Below the pieces are notes generated by a model, which was not told where the DNA came from, made no database searches, and saw only the letters and a list, made by a program, of their open reading frames with translations. A program made the translations under genes and the position numbers. 64,000 bases of DNA from Citrobacter amalonaticus Y19 (GTDB lineage Bacteria; Pseudomonadota; Gammaproteobacteria; Enterobacterales; Enterobacteriaceae), in assembly GCF_000981805.1 (NCBI RefSeq), contig NZ_CP011132.1:930001-994000 (forward strand). Direction: 5' to 3'. Shown here piece after piece: positions 55,939 to 64,000 of this stretch. Each line of letters opens with the position of its first letter. The first letter of the stretch is position 1.

Positions 55939-57261
55939 ATGAGTGAATTTTCCCAGACAGTCCCCGAACTGGTTGCCTGGGCCAGAAAAAATGACTTCAC
56001 TATCTCGCTGCCGGTAGACCGACTCTCGTTCCTGCTGGCGGTAGCCACACTGAACGGCGAGCGCCTGGACGGTGAGATGAGTGAAGGCGAACTGGTGGAT
56101 GCGTTCCGCCATGTAAGTGATGCGTTTGAGCAAACCAGCGAAACCATTGGCGTGCGCGCGAACAATGCGATCAACGATATGGTGCGTCAACGTCTGCTGA
56201 ACCGCTTTACCAGTGAGCAGGCAGAAGGGAACGCGATCTATCGCCTGACGCCGCTCGGCATTGGCATTACGGATTACTATATTCGCCAGCGTGAATTTTC
56301 CACACTGCGTCTGTCGATGCAGTTGTCGATCGTGGCGGGTGAACTCAAGCGCGCGGCGGATGCCGCCGATGAGGGCGGTGATGAATTTCACTGGCACCGC
56401 AACGTCTATGCGCCGCTCAAGTATTCGGTGGCCGAGATTTTCGACAGTATCGATCTGACTCAGCGCATCATGGATGAACAGCAGCAGCAGGTGAAAGATG
56501 ATATCGCGCAGTTATTGAATAAAGACTGGCGCGCGGCGATTTCAAGCTGTGAACTGTTGTTGTCAGAAACGTCCGGAACCCTGCGCGAGTTGCAGGATAC
56601 GCTGGAAGCGGCAGGCGATAAATTACAGGCCAATCTGCTGCGTATTCAGGATGCGACGCTGGCCCATGACGATCTGCATTTTGTCGACAGGCTGGTGTTT
56701 GACCTGCAAAGCAAGCTGGATCGTATTATCAGTTGGGGCCAGCAGTCGATCGACCTGTGGATAGGCTATGACCGCCACGTGCATAAATTTATCCGTACCG
56801 CCATCGACATGGATAAAAACCGCGTCTTTGCCCAGCGCTTACGTCAGTCGGTACAGAGCTACTTTGACGAACCGTGGGCGCTGACCTATGCCAACGCCGA
56901 TCGTCTGCTGGATATGCGCGACGAAGAGATGGCGCTGCGTGATGAAGAGGTGACCGGGGAACTTCCGCCGGATTTAGAGTACGAAGAGTTTAACGAGATC
57001 CGCGAACAGCTGGCGGCGATTATCGAAGGCCAACTGGCTATCTATAAATCGAAAGAGACGCCGCTGGATCTCGGCCTGGTAGTGCGCGAGTATCTTGCGC
57101 AATACCCGCGTGCGCGTCATTTCGACGTTGCGCGCATTGTTATCGATCAGGCGGTACGTCTTGGCGTAGCGCAAGCAGACTTCACCGGACTGCCAGCCAA
57201 ATGGCAGCCGATTAATGATTACGGAGCCAAGGTACAGGCGCATGTCATTGACAAATATTGA
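55939..57261 (+). CDS. mukF: Condensin kleisin subunit MukF
   Basis: MukF is the kleisin of the MukBEF complex that compacts and segregates the chromosome. It has 440 residues, as in E. coli. The N-terminal winged-helix dimerisation domain (about 1-115), a helical middle that contacts the MukB neck, and a C-terminal winged helix that binds the MukB head are expected and the sequence is fully colinear. It overlaps mukE by 20 bases. Confidence 0.99.
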   Translation: MSEFSQTVPELVAWARKNDFTISLPVDRLSFLLAVATLNGERLDGEMSEGELVDAFRHVSDAFEQTSETIGVRANNAINDMVRQRLLNRFTSEQAEGNAIYRLTPLGIGITDYYIRQREFSTLRLSMQLSIVAGELKRAADAADEGGDEFHWHRNVYAPLKYSVAEIFDSIDLTQRIMDEQQQQVKDDIAQLLNKDWRAAISSCELLLSETSGTLRELQDTLEAAGDKLQANLLRIQDATLAHDDLHFVDRLVFDLQSKLDRIISWGQQSIDLWIGYDRHVHKFIRTAIDMDKNRVFAQRLRQSVQSYFDEPWALTYANADRLLDMRDEEMALRDEEVTGELPPDLEYEEFNEIREQLAAIIEGQLAIYKSKETPLDLGLVVREYLAQYPRARHFDVARIVIDQAVRLGVAQADFTGLPAKWQPINDYGAKVQAHVIDKY

Positions 57262-57952
57262 ACAAGTGATGCCGGTTAAGCTGGCGCAGGCGTTGGCGAA
57301 TCCGTTATTTCCGGCGCTGGATAGCGCATTACGTTCAGGCCGCCACATTGGTCTGGATGAACTGGATAATCATGCCTTTCTGATGGACTTTCAGGATTAC
57401 CTGGAAGAGTTTTACAGCCGTTACAACGTGGAATTAATCCGCGCGCCGGAAGGGTTTTTCTACCTGCGTCCGCGTTCAACGACCATTATCCCGCGTTCCG
57501 TGTTGTCTGAACTGGACATGATGGTCGGTAAAATTCTCTGCTACCTCTATCTCAGCCCGGAGCGGCTGGCCAATGAGGGGATTTTCACTCAGCAGGAGTT
57601 GTACGACGAGCTGTTGACGCTGGCTGACGAAGCCAAACTGTTGAAGCTGGTGAATAACCGTTCAACCGGCTCCGACGTCGACCGCCAGAAATTACAGGAA
57701 AAAATGCGATCGTCGTTAAACCGTCTGCGCCGTTTAGGCATGGTCTGGTTTATGGGACATGACAGCAGCAAATTCCGGATTACGGAATCGGTGTTCCGCT
57801 TTGGCGCGGATGTGCGCAGTGGCGATGATCCACGGGAAGCGCAGCGCCGCCTGATTCGCGATGGCGAAGCGATGCCGGTTGAAAACCACCTGCTGCTCAA
57901 TGATGAGACCGAAGAGAATCAGCCGGACAGTGACAGTGGAGAAGAAGAATAA
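57242..57952 (+). CDS. mukE: Condensin subunit MukE
   Basis: MukE is a winged-helix (kite) protein that dimerises and binds the MukF linker. The ATG at 57242 inside the end of mukF gives 236 residues (E. coli 234), the same overlap as in E. coli. The C-terminus is highly acidic (NDETEENQPDSDSGEEE) and slightly longer. The mukB ATG shares the last A of its stop. Confidence 0.97.
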   Translation: MSLTNIEQVMPVKLAQALANPLFPALDSALRSGRHIGLDELDNHAFLMDFQDYLEEFYSRYNVELIRAPEGFFYLRPRSTTIIPRSVLSELDMMVGKILCYLYLSPERLANEGIFTQQELYDELLTLADEAKLLKLVNNRSTGSDVDRQKLQEKMRSSLNRLRRLGMVWFMGHDSSKFRITESVFRFGADVRSGDDPREAQRRLIRDGEAMPVENHLLLNDETEENQPDSDSGEEE

Positions 57953-60900
57953 TGATTGAACGCGGTAAATTTCGCTCACTAACGCTGATTAACTGGAACG
58001 GTTTCTTTGCCCGCACCTTTGACCTGGATGAACTGGTTACTACGCTTTCCGGAGGGAACGGCGCGGGGAAATCCACCACCATGGCGGCGTTCGTCACGGC
58101 GCTTATCCCGGATTTAACCTTGCTGCACTTCCGTAACACCACCGAAGCCGGGGCGACCAGCGGCTCACGCGACAAAGGGCTGCACGGTAAGCTGAAAGCG
58201 GGCGTCTGCTATTCAATGCTGGATACTGTCAACTCGCGTCATCAGCGCGTGGTGGTTGGCGTACGTTTGCAGCAGGTTGCCGGGCGTGACCGTAAAGTCG
58301 ACATCAAACCGTTTGCCATTCAGGGTCTGCCGATGTCAGTGCAGCCCACGCAACTGGTGACGGAGACGCTGAATGAACGTCAGGCGCGCGTCCTGCCGTT
58401 GACGGAGCTTAAAGAGAAGCTCGACGAGATGGAAGGCGTGCAGTTTAAGCAGTTCAACTCGATAACCGACTACCATTCGCTGATGTTCGATCTGGGCCTC
58501 ATCGCCCGTCGTCTGCGCTCTGCCTCCGATCGTAGTAAATTCTATCGCCTGATTGAAGCCTCGCTGTACGGCGGGATTTCCAGCGCGATTACCCGCTCTC
58601 TGCGCGACTACCTGCTGCCGGAAAACAGTGGGGTGCGTAAGGCGTTCCAGGATATGGAAGCCGCGCTGCGGGAAAACCGTCTGACGCTGGAGGCCATTCG
58701 CGTCACCCAGTCCGATCGCGATCTGTTTAAACATCTGATCAGCGAAGCCACCAACTACGTGGCGGCGGACTATATGCGTCATGCCAATGAGCGGCGGATC
58801 CACCTTGATAAAGCGCTGGAATTTCGTCGCGAACTGTACACCTCGCGTAAACAGCTGGCGGCGGAGCAATATAAGCACGTCGACATGGCGCGTGAGTTGG
58901 GCGAGCACAACGGCGCGGAAGGCGATCTCGAAGCCGATTATCAGGCGGCGAGCGATCACCTGAACCTGGTGCAAACGGCGCTGCGTCAGCAGGAAAAAAT
59001 TGAACGTTACGAAGCGGATCTTGACGAGTTGCAGATCCGTCTCGAAGAGCAAAACGAAGTGGTAGCGGAAGCGGTCGATCGTCAGGAAGAGAACGAAGCG
59101 CGCGCCGAGGCTGCCGAGCTGGAAGTGGATGAGCTGAAAAACCAACTGGCGGATTACCAGCAGGCGTTGGACGTTCAGCAGACCCGCGCCATCCAGTACA
59201 ATCAGGCGATTTCCGCGCTGGAGCGCGCCAGAGCGGTATGTCATTTGCCGGATCTGACGGCCGATAGCGCCGCCCAGTGGCTGGAGACCTTCCAGGCGAA
59301 AGAGCAGGAAGCGACCGAAAAAATGCTCTCGCTGGAGCAGAAAATAAGCATGTCGCAAACCGCGCACAGTCAGTTCGAGCAGGCGTATCAGCTGGTGGTG
59401 GCGATCAATGGCCCGCTGGCGCGAAATGAGGCCTGGGATGTGGCGCGTGAATTGTTGCGTGAAGGCGTTGACCAGCGTCACCTGGCGGAACAGGTGCAGC
59501 CGTTGCGTATGCGACTGAGCGAACTGGAACAGCGTCTGCGTGAGCAGCAGGAAGCCGAACGTCTGTTGGCGGAATTCTGTAAGCGTCAGGGCAAGAATTT
59601 CGATATTGATGAACTGGAAGCCCTGCACCAGGAGCTGGAAGCGCGAATCGCCTCGCTGTCTGACAACGTCTCCAGCGCGCACGAACAGCGCATGGCGCTG
59701 CGCCAGGAGCAGGAACAGCTACAGTCCCGCATTCAGCACTTAATGCAGCGCGCGCCTGTCTGGCTTGCGGCACAAAACAGTCTGAGCCAGCTCAGCGAGC
59801 AGTGTGGTGAAGAGTTTACCTCCAGCCAGGACGTGACCGAATATTTACAGCAATTGCTTGAGCGTGAACGTGAAGCGATTGTGGAACGCGACGAAGTCGG
59901 CGCGCGCAAGAATGCCGTCGATGAAGAGATCGAACGCTTAAGTCAGCCGGGCGGTTCGGAAGATCAGCGCCTGAACGCGCTGGCTGAACGCTTCGGCGGC
60001 GTGCTGCTGTCAGAAATTTATGACGACGTCAGCCTTGAAGATGCCCCGTACTTCTCCGCGCTGTATGGCCCATCACGCCATGCCATCGTGGTGCCGGATC
60101 TGTCGCTGATCGCCGAGCAACTGGAAGGCCTGACGGATTGTCCGGAAGATTTGTATCTGATCGAAGGGGATCCGCAGTCGTTCGATGACAGCGTCTTCAG
60201 CGTCGACGAACTGGAAAAAGCGGTGGTGGTGAAAATCGCCGATCGCCAGTGGCGTTACTCGCGCTTCCCGTCCGTACCGCTGTTTGGCCGCGCGGCGCGG
60301 GAAAACCGCATCGAAACTCTGCATGCCGAGCGTGAAGGGTTGTCCGAGCGTTTTGCCACGCTCTCCTTTGACGTGCAGAAAACGCAGCGTCTGCATCAGG
60401 CGTTCAGCCGTTTTATCGGCAGCCACTTAAGCGTTGCCTTTGACGCCGACCCGGAAGCGGAAATCCGCCAGCTCAACAGCCGTCGCGTTGAACTGGAACG
60501 TGCGCTGACTACCCACGAAAATGACAACCAGCAGCAGCGTTTGCAGTACGAGCAGGCTAAAGAGGGCGTTGCCGCACTGAACCGCCTGCTGCCGCGTCTG
60601 AATCTGCTGGCTGACGACAGCCTGGCGGACCGCGTCGAGGAGATTCGCGAGCGTCTGGATGAAGCGCAGGAAGCCGCGCGCTTTGTGCAGCAGCACGGTA
60701 ACCAACTGGCGAAACTGGAACCGATGGTTTCGGTGTTGCAGAGCGATCCGGAACAGTTTGAACAGCTAAAAGAAGATTACGCGTACTCCCAGCAGACGCA
60801 GCGTGATGCGCGTCAGCAGGCGTTTGCGCTGAGCGAAGTGGTTCAGCGCCGTGCGCACTTTGGCTATTCCGACTCCGCGGAAATGCTCAGCGGCAACAGC

Positions 60901-62412
60901 GATCTGAACGAAAAACTGCGTGAGCGACTGGAACATGCGGAAGCCGAACGTACCCGCGCCCGTGAAGCTCTGCGAGGTCATGCGGCGCAACTGAGCCAGT
61001 ACAATCAGGTTCTGGCCTCGCTGAGAAGCTCTTACGACACCAAGAAAGAGCTGCTCAACGATCTGCAGCGTGAATTGCAGGATATTGGCGTGCGTGCCGA
61101 CAGCGGGGCGGAAGAGCGCGCGCGTATTCGTCGCGATGAACTGCACTCGCAGCTCAGCAATAACCGTGCGCGGCGTAACCAGCTCGAAAAAGCGCTCACC
61201 TTCTGTGAAGCGGAGATGGATAACCTGACCCGCAAACTGCGCAAACTGGAGCGCGATTACCATGAAATGCGTGAGCAGGTGGTGACCGCGAAAGCCGGCT
61301 GGTGTGCGGTGATGCGACTGGTGAAAGACAGCGGCGTCGAGCGTCGTCTGCATCGTCGTGAGCTGGCCTATCTCTCGGGGGACGAACTGCGTTCCATGTC
61401 GGATAAGGCGCTGGGTGCGCTGCGTCTGGCGGTCGCTGATAACGAACATCTGCGTGACGTTCTGCGTCTGTCGGAAGATCCGAAGCGTCCGGAACGTAAG
61501 ATCCAGTTCTTTGTCGCGGTGTATCAGCATCTGCGCGAGCGTATCCGCCAGGATATCATTCGTACCGATGATCCGGTGGAAGCCATCGAACAGATGGAAA
61601 TTGAGCTGGGCCGTCTGACCGAAGAGCTGACCTCCCGCGAACAGAAACTGGCGATAAGCTCTCGCAGCGTGGCGAACATTATTCGCAAGACCATCCAGCG
61701 TGAACAGAACCGTATCCGTCAGCTCAACCAGGGGTTGCAGAGCGTGTCGTTCGGCCAGGTTCACAGCGTGCGCCTGAACGTGAATGTGCGTGAAACCCAT
61801 GCCACGCTGCTGGAAGTGTTGTCTGAACAGCATGAGCAGCATCAGGATCTGTTCAACAGCAATCGCCTGACCTTCTCGGAAGCGCTGGCGAAGCTCTATC
61901 AGCGCCTGAATCCGCAGATCGACATGGGCCAGCGTACGCCGCAAACCATTGGCGAGGAGTTGCTGGACTACCGTAACTATCTCGAAATGGAAGTGGAAGT
62001 AAACCGTGGTTCCGACGGCTGGCTGCGTGCGGAGTCCGGGGCGCTGTCGACCGGTGAAGCGATCGGGACCGGGATGTCGATTCTGGTGATGGTGGTTCAG
62101 AGCTGGGAAGATGAAGCACGTCGTCTGCGCGGAAAAGACATCTCCCCATGCCGTCTGCTGTTCCTCGATGAAGCCGCCCGTCTGGATGCGCGCTCCATCG
62201 CGACCCTGTTCGAACTGTGCGAGCGTCTGCAAATGCAGTTGATCATCGCAGCACCGGAAAACATCAGTCCGGAGAAGGGCACCACCTATAAGCTGGTCCG
62301 TAAAGTCTTCCAGAATACGGAACACGTCCATGTGGTTGGGCTGCGCGGGTTTGCGCCGCAGTTGCCTGATCCTCTCCCCGGCGAGGCTGATGCTCCGTCA
62401 GAGGCCAGCTAA
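57952..62412 (+). CDS. mukB: Condensin SMC-like subunit MukB
   Basis: MukB is the SMC-like ATPase of MukBEF and also binds topoisomerase IV. It has 1486 residues, as in E. coli. Walker A GGNGAGKST is at 34-42. Long coiled coils run on either side of a hinge at about 650-770. The ABC signature LSTGEAIGTGMS (about 1364-1375) and Walker B RLLFLDEAARLD (about 1398-1409) form the C-terminal head half. A strong terminator follows. Confidence 0.99.
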   Translation: MIERGKFRSLTLINWNGFFARTFDLDELVTTLSGGNGAGKSTTMAAFVTALIPDLTLLHFRNTTEAGATSGSRDKGLHGKLKAGVCYSMLDTVNSRHQRVVVGVRLQQVAGRDRKVDIKPFAIQGLPMSVQPTQLVTETLNERQARVLPLTELKEKLDEMEGVQFKQFNSITDYHSLMFDLGLIARRLRSASDRSKFYRLIEASLYGGISSAITRSLRDYLLPENSGVRKAFQDMEAALRENRLTLEAIRVTQSDRDLFKHLISEATNYVAADYMRHANERRIHLDKALEFRRELYTSRKQLAAEQYKHVDMARELGEHNGAEGDLEADYQAASDHLNLVQTALRQQEKIERYEADLDELQIRLEEQNEVVAEAVDRQEENEARAEAAELEVDELKNQLADYQQALDVQQTRAIQYNQAISALERARAVCHLPDLTADSAAQWLETFQAKEQEATEKMLSLEQKISMSQTAHSQFEQAYQLVVAINGPLARNEAWDVARELLREGVDQRHLAEQVQPLRMRLSELEQRLREQQEAERLLAEFCKRQGKNFDIDELEALHQELEARIASLSDNVSSAHEQRMALRQEQEQLQSRIQHLMQRAPVWLAAQNSLSQLSEQCGEEFTSSQDVTEYLQQLLEREREAIVERDEVGARKNAVDEEIERLSQPGGSEDQRLNALAERFGGVLLSEIYDDVSLEDAPYFSALYGPSRHAIVVPDLSLIAEQLEGLTDCPEDLYLIEGDPQSFDDSVFSVDELEKAVVVKIADRQWRYSRFPSVPLFGRAARENRIETLHAEREGLSERFATLSFDVQKTQRLHQAFSRFIGSHLSVAFDADPEAEIRQLNSRRVELERALTTHENDNQQQRLQYEQAKEGVAALNRLLPRLNLLADDSLADRVEEIRERLDEAQEAARFVQQHGNQLAKLEPMVSVLQSDPEQFEQLKEDYAYSQQTQRDARQQAFALSEVVQRRAHFGYSDSAEMLSGNSDLNEKLRERLEHAEAERTRAREALRGHAAQLSQYNQVLASLRSSYDTKKELLNDLQRELQDIGVRADSGAEERARIRRDELHSQLSNNRARRNQLEKALTFCEAEMDNLTRKLRKLERDYHEMREQVVTAKAGWCAVMRLVKDSGVERRLHRRELAYLSGDELRSMSDKALGALRLAVADNEHLRDVLRLSEDPKRPERKIQFFVAVYQHLRERIRQDIIRTDDPVEAIEQMEIELGRLTEELTSREQKLAISSRSVANIIRKTIQREQNRIRQLNQGLQSVSFGQVHSVRLNVNVRETHATLLEVLSEQHEQHQDLFNSNRLTFSEALAKLYQRLNPQIDMGQRTPQTIGEELLDYRNYLEMEVEVNRGSDGWLRAESGALSTGEAIGTGMSILVMVVQSWEDEARRLRGKDISPCRLLFLDEAARLDARSIATLFELCERLQMQLIIAAPENISPEKGTTYKLVRKVFQNTEHVHVVGLRGFAPQLPDPLPGEADAPSEAS

Positions 62413-62418
62413 AATCAT

Positions 62419-62446
62419 AAAGACGGCTGAAAAGCCGTCTTTTTCA
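62419..62446 (+). terminator. mukB terminator
   Basis: A 10-bp perfect stem (AAAGACGGCT with AGCCGTCTTT) with a GAAA loop is followed by T residues. Confidence 0.93.
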
Positions 62447-62478
62447 TTTCTTAATCAGCGGATTTCAGGTGCATTTTC

Positions 62479-62530
62479 TTTAAACTTCTTTACATTAGGT
62501 TAGGTAATCGCGTATCAGCCTTTCTATAAT
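62479..62530 (+). promoter_or_regulatory. ldtD promoter with CpxR-like box
   Basis: A TATAAT at 62525-62530 is a good -10 with a weak -35. TTTAA-ACTTC-TTTAC at 62479-62493 is, on the minus strand, close to the CpxR pattern GTAAA-N5-GTAAA. It would be centred near -51. ldtD is a known Cpx regulon member in E. coli; binding here is inferred. Confidence 0.45.
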
Positions 62531-62584
62531 GAAGGAAAGCTCCGGTAGATGTGAGCGTGTCGTAATGTAACCAGAGGGCAAGGG

Positions 62585-64000
62585 ATGTTGCTTAATAAAA
62601 TTGGTGGTCGTCGGCTCTCGGCAATGAGTTTATGCCTGGTCGTAGCATTCGCTCCACTGTTCAGTGTTCAGGCTGATGAGCCTGAAGTTATACCTGGTGA
62701 CAGCCCGGTTGTTGCCAGTGAGCAGAGCCTCGCCCAGCCGCAGGCGCAATCTGGCGCAACGGCCGTGATGGCGGGTCTGCAGCCTCTTCCTGAAGGGGCG
62801 GCGGAAAAGGCGCGGGCTGAACTGCAGTCGCAACTTCCCTCGGGCTATACGCCTGTCTATATGAATCAGCTTGAACTGCTCTATGCGGCGCGCGATATGA
62901 AGCCCATGTGGGAAAATCGTGAAGCCGTTAAAGCGTTCCAGCAGCAACTGGCTGAGGTCGCCATTGCTGGCTTCCAGCCCCAGTTCACCACCTGGGTGGC
63001 GTTACTGACCGATCCATCCGTTAACGGCATTACGCGCGATCTGGTGTTGTCTGATGCGATGATGGGGTATCTCCATTTGATCGCCAATATTCCGGTCAAA
63101 GGCAACCGCTGGCTTTACAGCAGTAAGCCGTATGCGCTGGCGACGCCGCCGCTGTCGGTGATTAATCAGTGGCAGGTCGCGCTGGATAATGGGCAACTCC
63201 CGACGTTTATTGCCGGGCTGGCGCCTCAGCACCCTCAGTATGCGTCGATGCACGCGTCGCTATTGTCGCTGGTGGGCGATTCGCGTCCGTGGCCGCAACT
63301 AACCGGCAAAGCCACGCTGCGACCGGGTCAGTGGAGCAACGACGTGCCCGCGTTGCGGGAAATACTGCAACGTACCGGAATGCTGGAAGGGGGACCGAAA
63401 ATTGCGCTGCCGGGTGATGAGACCCTGTCAGAATCGGTGGTCAGCCCGTCTGCTGTTGCCGTTGAAACCCCGAGCGTTGAGGTGGAGAAACAGACCGCGC
63501 CGCGCAGTAAGCCGGCACTGGCTGTTCGTGCCGCGTATGATAAAGAGTTGGTTGAGGCGGTAAAACGCTTTCAGACCTGGCAAGGGCTGGGTGCGGATGG
63601 GGCAATTGGCCCTGCTACTCGTGACTGGCTGAACATGACGCCCGCGCAGCGTGCGGGTGTACTGGCGCTCAATATCCAGCGTCTGCGTTTACTCCCGTCC
63701 GAGCTTTCGACGGGAATCATGGTGAATATTCCGGCGTATTCGCTGGTTTATTATCAGAACGGCAATCAGGTGCTGGCGTCCCGGGTGATTGTCGGTCGTC
63801 CCGATCGTAAAACGCCGATGATGAGCAGCGCGCTGAATAACGTGGTGGTCAATCCACCGTGGAACGTCCCGCCGACGCTGGCTCGTAAAGACATTCTGCC
63901 CAAACTGTGGAACGATCCGGGCTACCTTGAACGTCACGGCTATACCGTGATGCGAGGCTGGAACAGCAGAGAGGCGATTGATCCGTGGCAGGTTGACTGG
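62585..64000 (+). CDS. ldtD: L,D-transpeptidase LdtD, 5' part
   Basis: LdtD (YcbB) forms 3-3 crosslinks in peptidoglycan and gives beta-lactam bypass in E. coli. The frame begins at the ATG at 62585 after AGGG and stays open to the window edge: 472 of about 615 residues. A signal peptide (residues 1-30, ending near VQA) is followed by the ldtD-specific domain, a peptidoglycan-binding repeat (AVKRFQTWQGLGADGAIGPATRDWL, about 318-342) and the start of the YkuD catalytic domain (MVNIPAYSLVYYQNG). The catalytic Cys region lies beyond the window. Confidence 0.97.
   Translation, partial: MLLNKIGGRRLSAMSLCLVVAFAPLFSVQADEPEVIPGDSPVVASEQSLAQPQAQSGATAVMAGLQPLPEGAAEKARAELQSQLPSGYTPVYMNQLELLYAARDMKPMWENREAVKAFQQQLAEVAIAGFQPQFTTWVALLTDPSVNGITRDLVLSDAMMGYLHLIANIPVKGNRWLYSSKPYALATPPLSVINQWQVALDNGQLPTFIAGLAPQHPQYASMHASLLSLVGDSRPWPQLTGKATLRPGQWSNDVPALREILQRTGMLEGGPKIALPGDETLSESVVSPSAVAVETPSVEVEKQTAPRSKPALAVRAAYDKELVEAVKRFQTWQGLGADGAIGPATRDWLNMTPAQRAGVLALNIQRLRLLPSELSTGIMVNIPAYSLVYYQNGNQVLASRVIVGRPDRKTPMMSSALNNVVVNPPWNVPPTLARKDILPKLWNDPGYLERHGYTVMRGWNSREAIDPWQVDW

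Noticed and set aside
58336..59682. 448-codon minus-strand open frame opposite mukB
   Set aside because: Same cause as the distal one; mukB is certain on the plus strand.
60766..62331. 521-codon minus-strand open frame opposite mukB
   Set aside because: Antisense shadow of a long GC-rich coiled-coil gene; composition is Gln/Arg/His-rich with no recognisable domain.

Overview
The window is chromosomal DNA of an enteric gammaproteobacterium of the Escherichia/Salmonella/Citrobacter group. Gene order and protein lengths follow the E. coli macB-to-ldtD segment almost gene for gene. Small sequence differences from both E. coli and Salmonella, plus an accessory block, make Citrobacter the best guess (inference from remembered sequences, not a search). 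No phage, insertion sequence, CRISPR array or rRNA is visible.

Layout. 1-4672: 3' end of macB, cspD (minus), clpS-clpA. 4731-10382: an AT-rich block absent from E. coli K-12 at this locus. It holds a small DUF4282 membrane protein, a VOC-fold protein, a B3/B4 tRNA-editing-like protein, an operon of a degenerate EAL protein and a LuxR-type regulator, and a divergent ToxR/MarT-like membrane regulator with an overlapping FidL-like partner. 10383-10728: serW tRNA-Ser(GGA), followed by an rtT-like duplication of the tRNA 3' end plus terminator. 11119-16952 (minus): infA, aat, cydC, cydD, trxB. 17499-25454 (plus): lrp, ftsK, lolA, rarA, serS. 25688-29625: dmsABC. 29657-39107: ycaC, ycaD, pflA, pflB, focA, ycaO, ycaP, with an ERIC element inside the focA-pflB transcript. 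39311-45741: serC-aroA, ycaL, cmk-rpsA, ihfB. 45946-53218: ycaI, msbA-lpxK, ycaQ, ycaR-kdsB. 53371-64000: ycbJ, elyC (minus), cmoM-mukF-mukE-mukB and the 5' three quarters of ldtD.

Functional themes. ClpS, ClpA and Aat together form the bacterial Leu/N-degron pathway; the accessory block and serW lie between clpA and infA-aat. The dms, pfl and foc genes are an anaerobic set with FNR-like sites upstream of dmsA and focA and a ModE-like palindrome upstream of dmsA. msbA-lpxK-kdsB, lolA, elyC and ldtD serve envelope construction. ftsK, mukFEB and ihfB handle chromosome organisation and segregation.

The least ordinary parts are the regulator-rich AT-rich island (two divergent regulatory modules facing each other across a 490-base gene-free region), the tandem tRNA-tail/terminator repeat at its serW boundary, the ERIC element between focA and pflB, and four 39-bp tandem repeats in the ftsK linker.
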